Source: Sequoia sempervirens (lineage: Eukaryota; Streptophyta; Pinopsida; Cupressales; Cupressaceae). Taken from it: a stretch of 64,000 nt of DNA. Location of the stretch: the NCBI GenBank assembly GCA_007258455.2, contig VDFB02262721.1:62001-126000 (forward strand). Reading direction: 5' to 3'. Every line of letters starts with the position of its first letter. Position 1 is the stretch's first letter. The notes below the pieces were generated by a model. The model did not search any database, was not told the origin of the DNA, and was given only the letters and a program-made list of their open reading frames with translations. A program made the position numbers and the translations under genes. Below are positions 33,138 to 44,051 of this stretch, piece by piece.

Positions 33138-33142
33138 CATAG
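33138..33142. repeat. 3' target-site duplication CATAG of the LTR element
   Basis: Exact repeat of 10035-10039, directly after the terminal CAACA. Confidence 0.9.
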
Positions 33143-33328
33143 TAATATGGGAATTGTGGAAGGAAATAAATAGGAGTCACCACACCGAATTGGAAATTAA
33201 ATCATCTATTGCAAAAAGTCAAAAAATTGGCAGACGGGTTCGAGGCCTTCAAAATTAGTCACATCTACAGGGAAGGAAATGATAAAGAAAATGAGCTGGT
33301 GAAAAAGGCATTTGAAATCTCCAACTAG
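33143..33328 (+). pseudogene. LINE ORF2 C-terminus with RNase H end
   Basis: The reading interrupted at 10039 resumes IWELWKEINR, the usual segment after zf-RVT. From 33191 a short open stretch reads WKLNHLLQKVKKLADGFEAF then SHIYREGNDKENELVKKA to TAG at 33326. This corresponds to the last helix of RNase H (H..RE.N..AD.LA). The RNase H core with its acidic residues, present in the related LINE at 46291-46653, is missing, so an internal deletion of several hundred bp is likely between about 33170 and 33190. Confidence 0.7.
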
Positions 33329-33730
33329 GAAAAATTCGTCGGTCTGTATCAGGAAAAAGTTCTGGCATCGGAATCAAAGTTGGCGGCGAAAGGAATCACA
33401 TGGCAATAAAAGAGATATCCAAGCATTTTTCTTGATTAGACTGGGGTCATTATCAAAAGATCAAGCATAAGAAAAATAAAGCAATTTTTGAGGAATGTGA
33501 AAGATTGGGTGGAGGTCGGATTATCAAGCATTAATTTGCTTATGTACCACCACCAAGGTGGCGGCAGCTAAGCTCGCTCCAAAGGACTCGAACAAAGGAA
33601 AATGAATTACGATAGAATAAGTCCTTCGGCAATAAAAAGAAGTGGTAAGAGTAATTTCTCACTTTTGCATTTGCAAAAACAAAGAAGCGTTAGAAAATTC
33701 TAGAAAGGCGAGCTGTTGGTGAGTGGAAAA
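33329..33730 (+). other. LINE sequence between ORF2 and 3' open frame
   Basis: Non-coding in all frames with a short imperfect inverted repeat ACCACCACCAAGGTGGCGG near 33548-33566. It belongs to the LINE by position. Confidence 0.5.
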
Positions 33731-34372
33731 ATGGAAATGTCGCTTGCGTTGGATACGACAAAGCAAGAGCAAGCCTTCAAAGGGGAAATAATTGACAAAC
33801 GGCTACAAGGGCTGATAAATTCTTCCCACCCACTGATTCTTTGGGCAACAAAAAAGGTAGTTGGGCCTGAATTTCTGAGGGCATATCATAGAGCGAGAGA
33901 AAATACGGAGACTCTTGCGATGTTCTTGGTAGTCCTCTTGCACATGGGCGTCTCGAAGGAGATGGGAAAAAAACTGACCCAAATGGTATTCATGCACACA
34001 TGGTTGGGTGACATTGATGCAATGTTAGACAATGTGGATGAGAATAGACAAATCCCCATGCCGCATAACTACTATATGATTCGAATGTGAGGGAGGGAAG
34101 TAATGAGGTTTCCTTTGGTTCAGACCATCGACCCTGAAGGATTTGGAAAATTGTGGGATGAAAGGGACTAGAACATTCTCTTCCTCCTCGAGGCAGCCAA
34201 GATGACGACCAATATCCCTCGCAGATGGGCAACAAGATACATGGAGAACGAAGGTCTATCAGAAGAAATTATTGCTGGTGATGACAATGACTGGGACCTA
34301 GGTGATGGAGAAGAATGGAGTGCGAATGACCCCAGGGATCTGGAGGAAAAGGAAAAAAACCCAGATCACTAG
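33731..34372 (+). pseudogene. Third open frame at the 3' end of the LINE, unknown family
   Basis: A 213-codon frame from MEMSLALDTTKQ (33731; an earlier ATG is at 33716) to TAG at 34370-34372, broken only by TGA at 34088 and TAG at about 34169. Key segments: KGEIIDKRLQGLIN, KKVVGPEFLRAYHRAREN, VLLHMGVSKEMGKKLTQMVF, IPMPHNYY, and an acidic end DDNDWDLGDGEEW. It aligns without gaps over about 97 residues with two frames at 43533 and 44930; I count 23 identities in the central 70 against the latter. It lies downstream of RNase H and before the LINE 3' UTR, a place where L1 elements normally have no third ORF. Function unknown. It could be a captured host sequence. Confidence 0.55.
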
Positions 34373-34744
34373 AAATGTGGAGCAGAATGCCCAATGATAG
34401 CAAACTACATGGCCTACCTGAAACACACAAAATCAGACGAGGAGGGGGAATGATAAAGACTGGTTGGGTATGGTTTCAGTATTTCTATAGCTATATGTTT
34501 CGGTCAATAGTAATAGTAATAGGATAGTTGGAGTCAGTCTTGGGTCAAGATACTGCATGTACTAGAAAACATGCCATTTTGTAATGAAAACTATAAATGC
34601 ATGAAAATCTGGATGGGATAGGAGTTCAGGGAAGGTCGCTTTGACAGAAAAGACCTTCAGGGGTGTTTTTTGGATATCAAAAACTCATGTAATTCTCTTT
34701 TGCAAGTAATACAGGGTGTTGCCCCTAGCAGTGTTTTACCTAGC
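34373..34744 (+). other. LINE 3' untranslated region
   Basis: Non-coding, ending with a short hairpin-like GGGTGTTGCCCC (34714-34725) about 20 bp before the A-tail. Confidence 0.6.
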
Positions 34745-34754
34745 AAAAAAAAAA
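34745..34754 (+). other. LINE A-tail (A10)
   Basis: Ten A residues directly followed by the target duplication TACTGTTAATATT. Confidence 0.85.
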
Positions 34755-34767
34755 TACTGTTAATATT
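34755..34767. repeat. 3' target-site duplication of the LINE
   Basis: Exact copy of 4629-4641. Confidence 0.9.
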
Positions 34768-35116
34768 GATGGTATTAGTGAAAAGCAAATCTAACACTAA
34801 TATTAAGATAAATATTAATGCTAATGTTACTTATGACACTAATATACTCAATACTATAAATTAATGTTAGTAGGGTTAATTAATGGTTAATCTTTCGTTA
34901 ACAATTATAATATTGTAAGAACATTAATATTTCTATTAACTATTATCAATTTAATTCTACATATGTGTTCATGCAAACATTAGTAAAATAAATAAGTTAA
35001 TATTATTAATACTAATGTAAAATGTTACGAGAAATTTAATGAATAGTGTAAGTTTTATAACAAGTAAAATTATATAGTAAACTCATATAGTAATAACTCC
35101 ATAGTGATTTTATAGT
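34768..35116. other. AT-rich spacer
   Basis: Rich in TAATATTAATG words, continuous in character with 4500-4641. No gene. Confidence 0.6.
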
Positions 35117-35444
35117 ATTAATTACTTAAGAGGTAAATTTAAATATTATTGAAAATTACTAATGTAAATACAATGGGAAATAAATATTCTTAGCAACCAT
35201 TAATTACTTAAGAGATAAATTTAAATATTAATGGAAATTACCATTATAAATACCATGGGGAATAAATATTATTAGCAAACATTAATTACTTAAGAGATAA
35301 ATTTAAATATTATTGAAAATTACCATTGTAAATAACATGGGGAATAAATATTATTAGCAATCATTAATTACTTAGGAGGTAAATTTAAATATTATTGAAA
35401 ATTACCACCGTGAATACCATGGGGAATAAATACTATTAGCAACC
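35117..35444. repeat. Four tandem copies of an 82-bp unit
   Basis: Units begin at 35117, 35199, 35281 and 35363, each with ATTAATTACTTA(A/G)(G)AG and ending TTAGCAA. All four are exactly 82 bp with only base substitutions. The unit contains an NcoI-like CCATGG core. It is a small AT-rich satellite-like array. Confidence 0.95.
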
Positions 35445-36190
35445 AATGAAATAATGGTAGTGTATTCTTTAACACCGAGACAATTAAATAAATTAAAATA
35501 AAATATTATAGCATAGATAAAGATTATAATAGGCCATATGGAATCAACAATGTAATTATAATAGTGGCAATAAAAGAGAGTTATTAGTTTGTAAAATAAT
35601 ACGTATATTACAAATACCCAAGAGTAATATGGATAATCATAATAATAATATTTATAATTGGTTGAACAATGATAATGTTGATTGCAAGATTAACTTTTAA
35701 TGATTCTCTATATCATTCTTGTTATTAGGGTTTGATGGTTATCTTATCAAAATATTAAGGATGACTAAAGGAAATTTATAATCTGAATGTTAAACTTGAT
35801 AAATATAAGAACCTAATTGTCAAAATAACTATTATGTGGCCATTCAAAAAATCTTACCATGCAAAATGTATAACGTTAGCAAATTTATCGAGTGATCTAG
35901 ATGATAACCTAATGTTTTCCAAAAGGGACAGTTGTCAAACCTTGTGTAACATAACATCTAAAGCTACCTCATTTTTTGTTAGGGGTGCACGTGATGGACT
36001 TCACATGCCCAATTTCATTTATTTCCCTCACCCTGCTCTCAAGCAACGTGACATTGATGATGATGGTCATACGTCATCATACAATGTGTATAGGATGGTA
36101 CCATGTGTGTGCATGGTTAATTGTTGTTAGCGTTTTATTTCAATATTCAAAAAAATTGATGGTTATGTTTTTGCCCTTTGTGAAAAATTT
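35445..36190. other. AT-rich spacer without recognisable gene
   Basis: Two overlapping short frames (98 and 82 codons, about 35834-36224) have no recognisable motif and no clear coding bias. Confidence 0.4.
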
Positions 36191-36199
36191 AGGGCATGA

Positions 36200-36960
36200 T
36201 AGGGGATCCCCAAAAATTTACTAGGAAAGCAACCAAATTCATCTCTAGAATACTATACACTTTCTTCTTGAACCTTATATTTAAATTGATTGGAGTTTCA
36301 TTTACCAAATAGAGAACCATGCTAACAATTCAAATTATTCGGTTCTCTTACCACTAAAACCAAAATGAATCAGATTTCTTTTAGGAAGGACCATTTCGAT
36401 CTATTGTAATATTTAGCTATGTCTAATTTTATTGTCATAGAAGGAATATTCTTTAATTTCATCTTGTGTAATATTTCATGAGACTCAATTATATAATCTA
36501 AGAATTGTTTGTACCTTCCACAAAAATTGCTTGCTACCTTGAAATAATTTTTTTTATTAATTATTTCATCTTGGTCACCATATATTCTAAAATATCTTAT
36601 TGATAGTACAAACTTCTATTGGTCTTAAATCCCCAAAAATCTTAACCTCTTTTTTGTAGTAATTCCAAAAAAAATAGACTTAAAATATTTGGGGCTCCAT
36701 GCTGACCTAATATATTCTTTCAAAGTTTCCAAAATTTCTTGAACTATAAATCCTGAAATTCATGAAAAAACTAACCAATAGTCCATTTAGTTTTGGTGCA
36801 TTATTACACTTCAAACCAAAAATCATAATGCACCAAAACTAACACTCTACACTTCTTCCATCTTGAAAGAGATATTAAAATTTGTATTTTCTTCTTCTAA
36901 CACTAGCTTTAGAATACCATTAATGAAGGAATTATCCCCCTCATATTCCCCTCCTTCCAT
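36200..36960 (-). pseudogene. Decayed LINE RT fragment
   Basis: Reading the minus strand with frame changes, pieces such as GDLRPIEVCTINKIF (compare DFRPISLCN..YKI) near 36600-36640 and TIKLDIAKYYNRSKWSFL (compare IKLDISKAYDRVKW) near 36380-36440 can be seen. These are RT motifs of a plant LINE. The part carrying FADD is not recognisable. It belongs with the linker and endonuclease remains upstream on the same strand. Confidence 0.5.
36787..36842. repeat. Perfect 18-bp inverted repeat with 20-nt loop
   Basis: TTAGTTTTGGTGCATTAT at 36787-36804 is exactly complementary to 36825-36842. It sits inside the LINE remnant. It could be the scar of a small inserted foldback or a chance hairpin, but 18 perfect pairs is more than expected by chance. 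Confidence 0.9.
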
Positions 36961-36962
36961 AT

Positions 36963-38400
36963 TCAGTAATTTTTAAAGAATATTGTCACCTTCTTCCTCA
37001 TTTCCCCCTGCATTGTGATGCATTCTCCATTGGAATCCTTCATTATTGAATTTTTTTTAGTATGCTTTCTTTCTTTAAAAACAACATCAAAATATTTTGT
37101 ATTCTTATCCCTAAATAACATCCATTTATCCCTTGATTTTTGAAGCCAATAAATTTCTTTCATTTTTTATAACTTTTCCTACTTATTTAAAATTCAGTAG
37201 ATAATCGGTAGCATATCTAACAAATATTTTGCTTGAATTTTGATAGTTTAGATTCCAAAGATTCAATTTTAGTTTTTTTATTAGTAAAAATATTACTAAA
37301 TGCCTCTATATTCCAACTCAATTTTATTTTCAATATTTTCAACTTTTGATGAAGTCTAAACATAGTCAAACTATGAGGCATACTATTATTTTCCTACCAA
37401 TCCTCCACCACTTAATGGAAATCAAGATGCTCAAGCCATATGGATTGAACCATAAACACAACTTCTACTAATTTACCAAAAAATTCTACCTCCAACTAGA
37501 TAGGGTAATGATGTGAAGCTATGGGGAGAATTAGAGAGGATGAGTCCCATCATTTGAGAATCCAAGAAGACGAAATCAATAACTTGTCCAAATTTTTAGT
37601 AATATAACAAAAACCTTTTCTCCTAATGTTCCAAGTAAAAATTTGTTGAGATTTAAATAAAATAAATTATAATCTTCCACCTATATTTTTGAAGTCCTAT
37701 GAAGATTAGAGTTATGCTTCATTCCATCATACTTATTTATAATGGATAAGGTCACATTACAATCCCCTCCCAAAAATAATTTGATCCACAATAGAAGTTA
37801 TTTGTTGCTTGACTTATTACCAAACTCTAAGCTTCCACATTATTGAGTTTGGCCAATACACATTGAAGAAGTAGCCATCCATGTCACCTTGATAGCTATG
37901 GAAAGAGAAATACATCTAGTTCTTCCATATAGAAATAAGATTAAATAATCATTTGGTTGGGTTCCATAACACCCCCAATATACTTGACATGACTTGAGAA
38001 TATGTCACCTCTCTGTGCCATCTACTCATGTATTTCCTTGCAAACCTCAAAAATATTTCTTTGAACACTTAGTCTCTTGAAGGAAAATAACATCTAGATC
38101 CCTCTTTAGGATTAAATTCTTGAATAACTATTTTTTGTTAGGAGAATTTATGGCACTAAGGTTTGACAAAAAATCCCTCATTTTTCTAAAGGATGCCCTT
38201 TCAACCTCTTCTCAGAAACTAAAGGAACTCTTCTATAGTAGCTTGAGAATCCACCATTATTTTCTCATCCATTTCATCCCAAAAAAGTCCTAGCCTCCAA
38301 TTTTCTACCTTTTTTCTTTTCTTTTTCCATTTGAGGGCCTTGTCCTTTACCTATTTATGTTACTACTAAACCTTGTGTTTCCCTAGTTGATATGTATTCT
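36963..38400 (-). pseudogene. LINE ORF2 endonuclease and linker, decayed
   Basis: Minus-strand reading from about 38400 to 36963. EN-like pieces are DGYFFNVYWPN (compare F.NVYGP) near 37870 and IIFGGDCNVTLS (compare GGDFN) near 37770. The best open piece is 37163-36963, KEIYWLQKSRDKWMLFRDKNTKYF, the linker typical of plant L1 ORF2 (YW.QKSR..WL..GD.NTKYFH). Numerous stops. This is a separate and older insertion than the LINE at 4642. Confidence 0.6.
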
Positions 38401-39250
38401 TCCACATGTTTAGTTTGAACTATTCCACCCCTTTCTACTCAACTTAAAATTAAACCTACATATTTTAAAAGAGGTGATGAACCTATCTTTATCTTTAAGG
38501 GTGTTGAAACCACCAAAGGAGTTTCTTTTATCCATTCATTTAGCTTTTGATGAAGCCACTAAAGGAGTTTATTTTATCCATTCATTCAACTTTTGATGAA
38601 ACCACTAAAGGAGTTTCTTTTATCTTCATTTATCCCTTCATTTGGCTTTTAATAAATGATTTCCAATTCAGAGGTAAGGCTTCCTTTGGGAAGAATTAGG
38701 AATGGTTCCTTTCCTACACAAACTTTTGAGATTAAGACAAATCTTCCTTAATTTTCCATACCATAATTTTCTATTTTTAGAGTATTTTTTTATTTCATTC
38801 TTCACGTGATGGAGAAAAATGGCCTACCTTATAAAATTTGAGATATTTAGACAAAACCCCTTCACAATAAAAATGATTGTACATCCTTGTCTATTATGAT
38901 AATATCTTAGGATTTAAATGCATTGATATAAGTGAAATAAAAAATTCCCTTTAAGAAGGGTTTTTTTTACCACTACGTTCCATTCAGACATGACCCATTC
39001 TTGAATCTCCTCCTTCATTAGTCATTTGTCAATGCACTAACCTACCACAATATAAGCCATAAATAGTTTATTTTCCTTATTAACCATATAAGAGTAAAAA
39101 ACCACTTCTAGTGGGTTATTGTCCAATTCTACCAACCTACTAAATTCAATTTCTAAGCGAAAAACAGATACCTTTTCCTTCCCCCTTCTAGATTGACCTT
39201 TTATCTTTGAATGGTACAAAGATTCCCCTTTTTCTTTAATTATTTAGTAA
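38400..39250 (-). pseudogene. Probable ORF1 remnant of the same LINE
   Basis: The region upstream (minus strand) of the endonuclease remnant has short frames such as 39219-39037 (60 aa, SVFRLEIEFSRLVELDNNPLEVV). Position fits ORF1, but no DUF4283 core can be shown. Confidence 0.3.
38508..38650. repeat. About three tandem copies of a 46-bp unit
   Basis: CCAC(C/T)AAAGGAGTTT(C/A)TTTTATC starts at about 38510, 38556 and 38602. The third unit diverges in its second half. 46 is not a multiple of 3, so expansion would have shifted the reading frame of the LINE remnant. Confidence 0.85.
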
Positions 39251-42200
39251 AAATCACTCTCAAGATTGAAAGTACACAATATTATTAAATCTTTATCATG
39301 GTTATGACATGTCACACATATTACAACATGGAAATTTTGATTGACAATAGTAATGGTGACAAGTATGTACATATTTTCTAAATTAAGTAAATACCACTAT
39401 CATATAATTAGAATAATTCTCATAATTTTCTTCAACCAATAACAAATCAACCATTTATAAATGATGTCACCTTACTTTGACTAACAAAAAATGATGAGGA
39501 AAGAACAATCCACATGAGTATCCATTATAAATACATTGCCAAAAATTAATGCAAAATAAGTCTAGCTACCTCTACTATCTTATGTTATTTTTCAAATTTC
39601 CTATCTAATTTCTCTTTTTCCTACCATATCCATCTATACATCAAACTCTACAATTTTTGATACGAAATCTTTCTTGCAACATCATTTTTCTTCAACTTAG
39701 TTAATCATAAAAGCAACCATAATGATCGAGAGAAAAGAAAAACCTAATTCTCCTAAAAAATGTTAAAGGATTGAACAACAACTGATGCGTTATAGACTGT
39801 AGGTTGGCTAAACTTCCTACAATTTTTTTAAGGATATAATCTAGACCTAGTAGATGAATTTGTCCATTTTTTTTCAAGAAATCATTGTATGGTTTGGAAG
39901 TGAAAAGCTAAGGTCAATCTTGAAACCATTTCCCAATTGTTTGAAATTGTTTTAGAGGGTATTAACCTTTATCATAAAAACACATAACATACTAATAAAT
40001 GATAGATAATTTTTCAAAGTAGGGAGAATCCCTTCCCCAACTTGTAATAAGCAAGAAGGGGAATAATAAGGGTGTCAAAAAATATACAATCCCTAAGCCC
40101 CAGAGGTTTGTAGTAGTATAGATAATTAAATTCTTTACATGTGAAGGTCAATTCGACATACTAGTGGGACTAGCATTTCAAATAGTGACCCACCTGCACC
40201 ATGGAGCAAAAAATCCCATATAAAAATTATCTTGCCAACATATTTATTTGAATCTTTAAAGATTATAATAGAAAGATATAATAATCGAAATGGGTCTTTG
40301 AAACACCATGACCACATTATTTTTTTGTGTAAATAATAATTGTTGGAAAATCAAAAAACTTATAAGAAATGGATATTTTTTAATGAAAGATTAAGAATAA
40401 AAAGCAAAAATAAGAAGTCGAAGTTCAACATATGGAATTTCTCCTTCAACAATCATTTCTCTTAAATTAGAACACATTCTAGAGATTCATACTTCCCAAA
40501 ATGTGTGGGAAGATCCTAAGGATCTAGCCTAGCCATCAAATAAGGGATTACCACAAGAGCAGACAACATAAAAGATTCATGTTCAATAAGAAAATATAGA
40601 GGTGATTGCTTCAAATGAAGATAAAGAAACAAAGTCGTTGGTCACAAGGGAGAAAATAACCAAACAAAGAGTACAAAGTCCTCCTCTTTGGAGGAATAAA
40701 TGATAAGTTATTTCAAATTAGCCTCCAACATAACTCATACCAAAATACAAGAACCACACCATCAAAGTTAGCTCAAATGTAATCCTTTGCAATTCTAGAG
40801 GCTCTAATCTACAAAAACCGTATAGAGACAAATATAAAGGATGAAACAATTGCTCTAGATTATAATTCCAATAAAAATCCTTTAGAATTGCATGAGTTTC
40901 CTACTATTGAAATGCTATTTAAATGCTAGCACAAGGAAGTAGCCCAATTTGGAGGAGGAAATGGTAATGATTTTAGAGGATGGTGAAATTGATATTCATA
41001 TTTAAGGGATCCCAACCAAAGGGGAGGATCCTATGATAACCCTAAAGGATGATGAGGATAGGATCCAAAATGCAATACAATAGACAATCGAATTGTCAAA
41101 ATCAAAGCAAACACTTATTTTAGTGATACGAAATAGAAAAATTGAAAACATTATTAACAAAATAAAGATAATCAAAATTTGTAATTTTAGGAATAATTAA
41201 ATAAACCATAGGCAATATCAATGGAGTAGCCTGAAAAGGAAGGTCTTTGATAAATTTTGTAAGAACTTGATAAGAAAATTTTGCAAGAAGTGTTGGTAAA
41301 TTTGTAATGCAAATATTATCATTAGATGAAGCTAAAGCAAAAGCTTGTAAAAAAGGATAATTTTTTTTATGTGCAAGATACCCTCGTGTATGTACACTTT
41401 TTTTTTTGAATGAATAATTTTTGAGGGGGAAATTACAAAGGATTTCTTGTAATTTACCAAGGCCCCAATGATAAATAATTTATAAAAGCCTACAAGATTG
41501 TTGCTCTTGAATAATAAAATTAACTATGTGAATTCATTACACACAGTCTATTGGTTGAAGAATACACAAATTTATTTACCAACCTTTTTGTTGGGGAAGT
41601 AAAATTAGGATCCTTTTACTCAACCATGCAAAATCGGGTGGCTTGTCCTAACAAGACAAGAGAATATAATCAAGTAGAGAAAACTATTAGATTGTTGATG
41701 AGACATCAATATCATAAACCACAAGTATTCCAAATTCAAGTTCAAATAATAGTCCAACATCCGATAATGATAAAATAGTATACCGACATATTGAAACAAT
41801 GCTACCAAGCCTTATAAAATGGAATTCCCCAATTGCTTAAAGTTGCCTTTATGGCCTACAAAGAAAGGTTCAAATCTCTACCTATGCACCTTAAAATATA
41901 TAAAATCATTTCTTCGAGGAACATTATGTGGTCCTTTTGATGAGATAAGACAATAGCATAGATGATACATCAACTGAATGGGAAATCAATTAGCATGAGG
42001 TTCATACCTCCCCTACTTCTTCAACTAGTCTCCCTAGTGCATGTTAATAGTGAACATTTTGAATGGGAGTTTAAAATATGGTATAATAAGGTAGAATGTG
42101 GCGAGGGATTCATCATCAATCCTAAAGCAATGGATCCCTTGAAACATTTAACTTATGATAATAGCAAAATTTTGAAGAGGATTGTAAGAAAATAGAGGCA

Positions 42201-43250
42201 AATATACAACAATAGATAAAAATACAACAAAAAATAGGGGGGGCCCACACAACAATAAGTAGGAGGACCTACATAACCTTAAGCGTGGAGGAGTAATGAG
42301 GTGAGGATTTTCCTCATATTTAAATAAAAGTGCATTCCTTTATTACCTAAAAACCTTATTATGTTATTATTAATCTAATTATATGATAAATTATTGGCTA
42401 TCCTAACTAAGAGTGATGTATGTATTCCTATTTTCTATTGTGTCTAAGAGTATTCTAATTTTAACATATCTTTGTGAAAAACATTCATTTTTGATGAAAT
42501 AGGGTAAGAAAAGTTGATTAGACTCTAGGGGAGTGGGAATGAATGCTCACATTTTAAGAAACCCTAGAATGTTCATAGCTCCAAAATGGTCACAACCCCA
42601 AAATGCCCACAAAGGTAGTTCTAGATAAATTATAGTACACTTTATTCATTGCACATCCCTAATTGGTGAAGCTTTTGAATATTTTACAACATGGTCTATC
42701 AATTATACATAAACTTGTGTGATAAGAATACTCTTGTTGAACATCTATTTCCTCAATGCTCTGATTTCTTTGTTGTTGATAAAGAATTTATTAATTATAA
42801 TTAGAATTGGCATTTATGATTTTTGTTAAAAAAAATTAAACACAAAGCTATGCATCAATTACATGATGCTAAATTAGAAGCATCAATATGTAGGAGAAAC
42901 AATATATAGCTATGTGATGTTCAGTTCTAAAGATGATTGTTTTGAATGAATGTAATCTATAAATATAGCTTTATTTTAATTTTAATATATTTCACAATTT
43001 AAGTGATGATATTGTAACTTCTTAGGATTTCTATCCCCTAGAGAGTTGGACACTCAATTGGGAAAGAGGGACAATGATTTATAGATAAATTTTTTCTTTT
43101 TTCTTTTTTTCTTTTTATAGGTAAGTGTTATAAAAAAATTAGGGTGATGACTCCCAAAGTTTTTTTATTCCTAATTTCCATGTTTTGTTGGGCAGTTAGA
43201 GATTTGGGGCCGAGGTATATCTTACTGGGCATAGTGGCCACATTGTCCTT
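39251..43250. other. 4 kb without recognisable genes
   Basis: AT-rich. Frames at 41551-41778 (75 aa) and 41962-42195 (77 aa, EFKIWYNKVECGEGFIINP) are on the same strand and could be pieces of one decayed frame, but I recognise no family. A purine run TTTTTGAGGGGGAAATTACAA at about 41415-41435 resembles a polypurine tract, without supporting LTRs. Confidence 0.4.
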
Positions 43251-43532
43251 CTAAGGGCCTTTTGAAACCTGCCACCCTTCCACAGAATTTGTGCCACTCA
43301 AAGACGTGTGTATCTCCACACGAGCCATCATTCATTTCAGTCTTGATGGCATTAACTCCTTCTCGGCTACCGTGGGTTTTGGCTTATTGTGGCATAATTT
43401 TGCATTGTGTGTATTGGTTCGCCATTTCCTTCAAAGGATTTTGCCTTGATTTCTTATGATTTCACTCATCTGGCCTTAATTAGATTCATTCTAATGGGAA
43501 AATAGAAGAATAGTTTAGAATTTGCAATCTCC

Positions 43533-44051
43533 ATGGAGACTTCGATACTGTTAACTTGTGATCGGAGCCAGTTGTCTTTTTTAGGATGAATAACAGACCA
43601 AAGAATGAAGCTTGTTTTAGTTGAACGTGGGTTAATGACAATGAAAGCCATTCGACTTATTTTAGGAAAAAAAAATTTGGTTTTCAAGGAGCGTCATCAA
43701 GTTAATACTGACATACCTGCTCGCTTTGTTGCTTCTCTTCTGGATGTGTGGATGCCAAAGGATGTCATGGGACAGTTAGCTCGCAAGTTATTCTATCCAT
43801 ACTTGCTTGGGAATTTGGATGTGGTTCTTAATGCTACACAGTTGGGAGTTGGTATCCCGCGTCCACGAGATCTCCACCTTCCAGTTGGGGTTCCACGTTA
43901 CTATTCCTTCCTACTGGATATCAACGTCGTCAAGCTCTTGGTGCGTTGTGGTCGTACCTTGGTTGCTTACCAGTTCCTATGTAGGCTTTACCAGTTCGAG
44001 TATGTAGATGATTTCGATTGGCTCGAGGAGTTTGAACTTTTTGAAGAGTGA
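43533..44051 (+). pseudogene. Unknown 172-codon protein, copy A
   Basis: Runs from METSILLTCDRSQLSFLG to TGA at 44049, 519 bp including the stop, with a single in-frame TGA at 43587-43589. From an internal ATG at 43605 the frame is open for 148 codons. Conserved pieces shared with copy B: MET.ILLTC, FVASLL, the GIP.P.D turn (GVGIPRPRDLHLPVG), a middle hydrophobic part, and an acidic end DDFDWLEEFELFEE. Copy B starts 1,397 bp downstream with the same length, so the two are tandem duplicates. They also match the third open frame of the LINE at 33731. Function not recognised. Because only one stop breaks it, a working relative may exist elsewhere in the genome. Confidence 0.6.

Larger units (their letters stand above)
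4642..34754 (+). mobile_element. L1-type LINE, about 7.0 kb, split by a 23.1 kb LTR element
   Basis: A non-LTR retrotransposon whose two parts are 4642-10039 and 33138-34754. Support: a 13-15 bp target duplication at its outer ends, an A10 tail at 34745-34754, ORF1 with a DUF4283-like region, and ORF2 with endonuclease, reverse transcriptase and zf-RVT motifs. The C-terminal part of an RNase H and an extra open frame come before the 3' UTR. The LTR element at 10040-33137 plus one copy of its CATAG duplication interrupts it. Removing those restores an uninterrupted reading SIVIWELWKEINR across the junction. The element is full length at its 5' side but carries many stops, so it is old and inactive. 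It belongs to the same broad family as the minus-strand LINE at 46-52 kb, which has IWQITPSILIW at the matching place. Confidence 0.9.

Noticed and set aside
41415..41435. Polypurine-tract-like GAGGGGGAAAT
   Set aside because: No LTR start with a partner repeat and no pol domain nearby.
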